Assembly (NCBI GenBank): GCA_017554835.1
Contig: JAFZHO010000051.1
Location: 1 to 13,568, forward strand
DNA from: Clostridia bacterium
GTDB lineage: Bacteria; Bacillota; Clostridia; Oscillospirales; RGIG7773
Direction: 5' to 3'
Length of the DNA: 13,568 bases
Both the position numbers and the translations under genes were made by a program. Shown here one piece after another: positions 13,186 through 13,568 of the stretch (positions are counted from its first letter, which is position 1; each line of letters begins with the position of its first letter). Below the pieces are notes generated by a model, which worked only from the letters and a program-made list of their open reading frames with translations, searched no databases and was not told the origin of the DNA.

Positions 13186-13568
13186 CTAAAGTTTGTTAAC
13201 GAAATTCTCGATTCTGTCAAGAGCAGCAGAAAGCTTTTTGATAGAATAAGCATAAGAAATTCTCGCAAATCCTTCGCCACTTTCTCCGAAAGCGTTACCG
13301 GGAATTATTGCAACTTTTTCTTCTTTTAAAAGTCTCTGGCAAAATTCATCGCTTGACATGCCAAAAGGTTTCAAAGAGGGGAAAACGTAAAAAGCGCCTT
13401 TTGGCTCAAAACAGTCAAACCCGATTTCGCGAAGCCTTCTGACGAGCATAGTTCTTCTCATATTATATTCATCTCGCATATAAATAACGTCCTGATAGGA
13501 GTTTTTGAGCGCTTCAACGGCAGCGTATTGAGATTTTGTCGGCGCACTCATAATTGCAAACTGATGAA
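13186..13568 (-). CDS. PLP-dependent class I/II aminotransferase, C-terminal part
   Basis: Partial gene, cut by the right window edge; about 127 C-terminal residues are visible of a protein usually near 390. The frame continues past the internal ATG at 13551 to the edge with HQFAIMSAPTKSQYAAVEAL, a conserved segment of fold-type I aminotransferases close to the aspartate/aromatic aminotransferases. Further on are the small-domain features GFDCFEPKGAFYVFPSL, the VAIIPGNAFGESGEGFARISYAYS motif with the arginine that binds the substrate carboxylate (in RISYAYS), and a final helix. The PLP lysine lies outside the window. The TAG stop is 9 bases before ispE, with the ispE Shine-Dalgarno lying against and partly over it, so this gene is upstream in the same operon. 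Class is secure; amino-acid specificity cannot be given. Confidence 0.9.
   Translation of the reverse strand, partial: HQFAIMSAPTKSQYAAVEALKNSYQDVIYMRDEYNMRRTMLVRRLREIGFDCFEPKGAFYVFPSLKPFGMSSDEFCQRLLKEEKVAIIPGNAFGESGEGFARISYAYSIKKLSAALDRIENFVNKL

Noticed and set aside
1..13568. Mobile element, CRISPR array, tRNA or rRNA
   Set aside because: No transposase, integrase, regularly spaced repeats or structural RNA sequence was recognised on either strand.

Overview
The window is AT-rich and densely coded, with short intergenic gaps, G-rich Shine-Dalgarno sequences and extended -10 promoters. This fits a low-GC Gram-positive anaerobe of the Clostridia. A HemZ-type radical SAM enzyme, long-form HPF and an MEP-pathway kinase (IspE) agree with that. 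I see no phage, transposon, CRISPR, tRNA or rRNA. Base composition and codon use look even across the window, so it reads as resident chromosome.

Layout. Positions 1-1896 (+): the 3' part of hemZ, overlapped by a uridine-kinase-like gene. Positions 1893-4363 (+): a promoter at the kinase stop codon, then a tight three-gene unit of a coiled-coil/zinc-ribbon protein, an NADPH thioredoxin-reductase-like flavoprotein and a metal-dependent amidohydrolase of unknown substrate. Positions 4369-4996 (+): hpf with its own promoter and a leader hairpin. A shared bidirectional terminator separates hpf from the convergent galE (5031-6026, -). galE is divergent from a PutP-type Na+/proline symporter (6171-7712, +), which ends in its own terminator. 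Next on + come an SGNH hydrolase and an OmpR-type response regulator/histidine kinase pair. A second shared terminator separates the kinase from a convergent SulP anion transporter (10854-12131, -). ispE and the end of an aminotransferase gene, both on -, close the window as an operon.

How the genes relate. Most are unconnected housekeeping functions: tetrapyrrole, nucleoside, isoprenoid and UDP-sugar metabolism, ribosome hibernation, and proline and anion uptake. The clearest regulatory thread is a 13-base palindrome, ATTGTGTTACAAT, lying over the -10 element of both transporter promoters (putP and sulP) in the same register. The two-component pair has Pho-box-like direct repeats before it, suggesting autoregulation.

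I did not find a convincing undescribed system. The best leads are the shared promoter palindrome, a SulP transporter that ends without a STAS domain, a GalE with cysteine at the position that controls substrate breadth, a possible two-state hpf leader, and the uncharacterised zinc-ribbon/flavoprotein/amidohydrolase unit.
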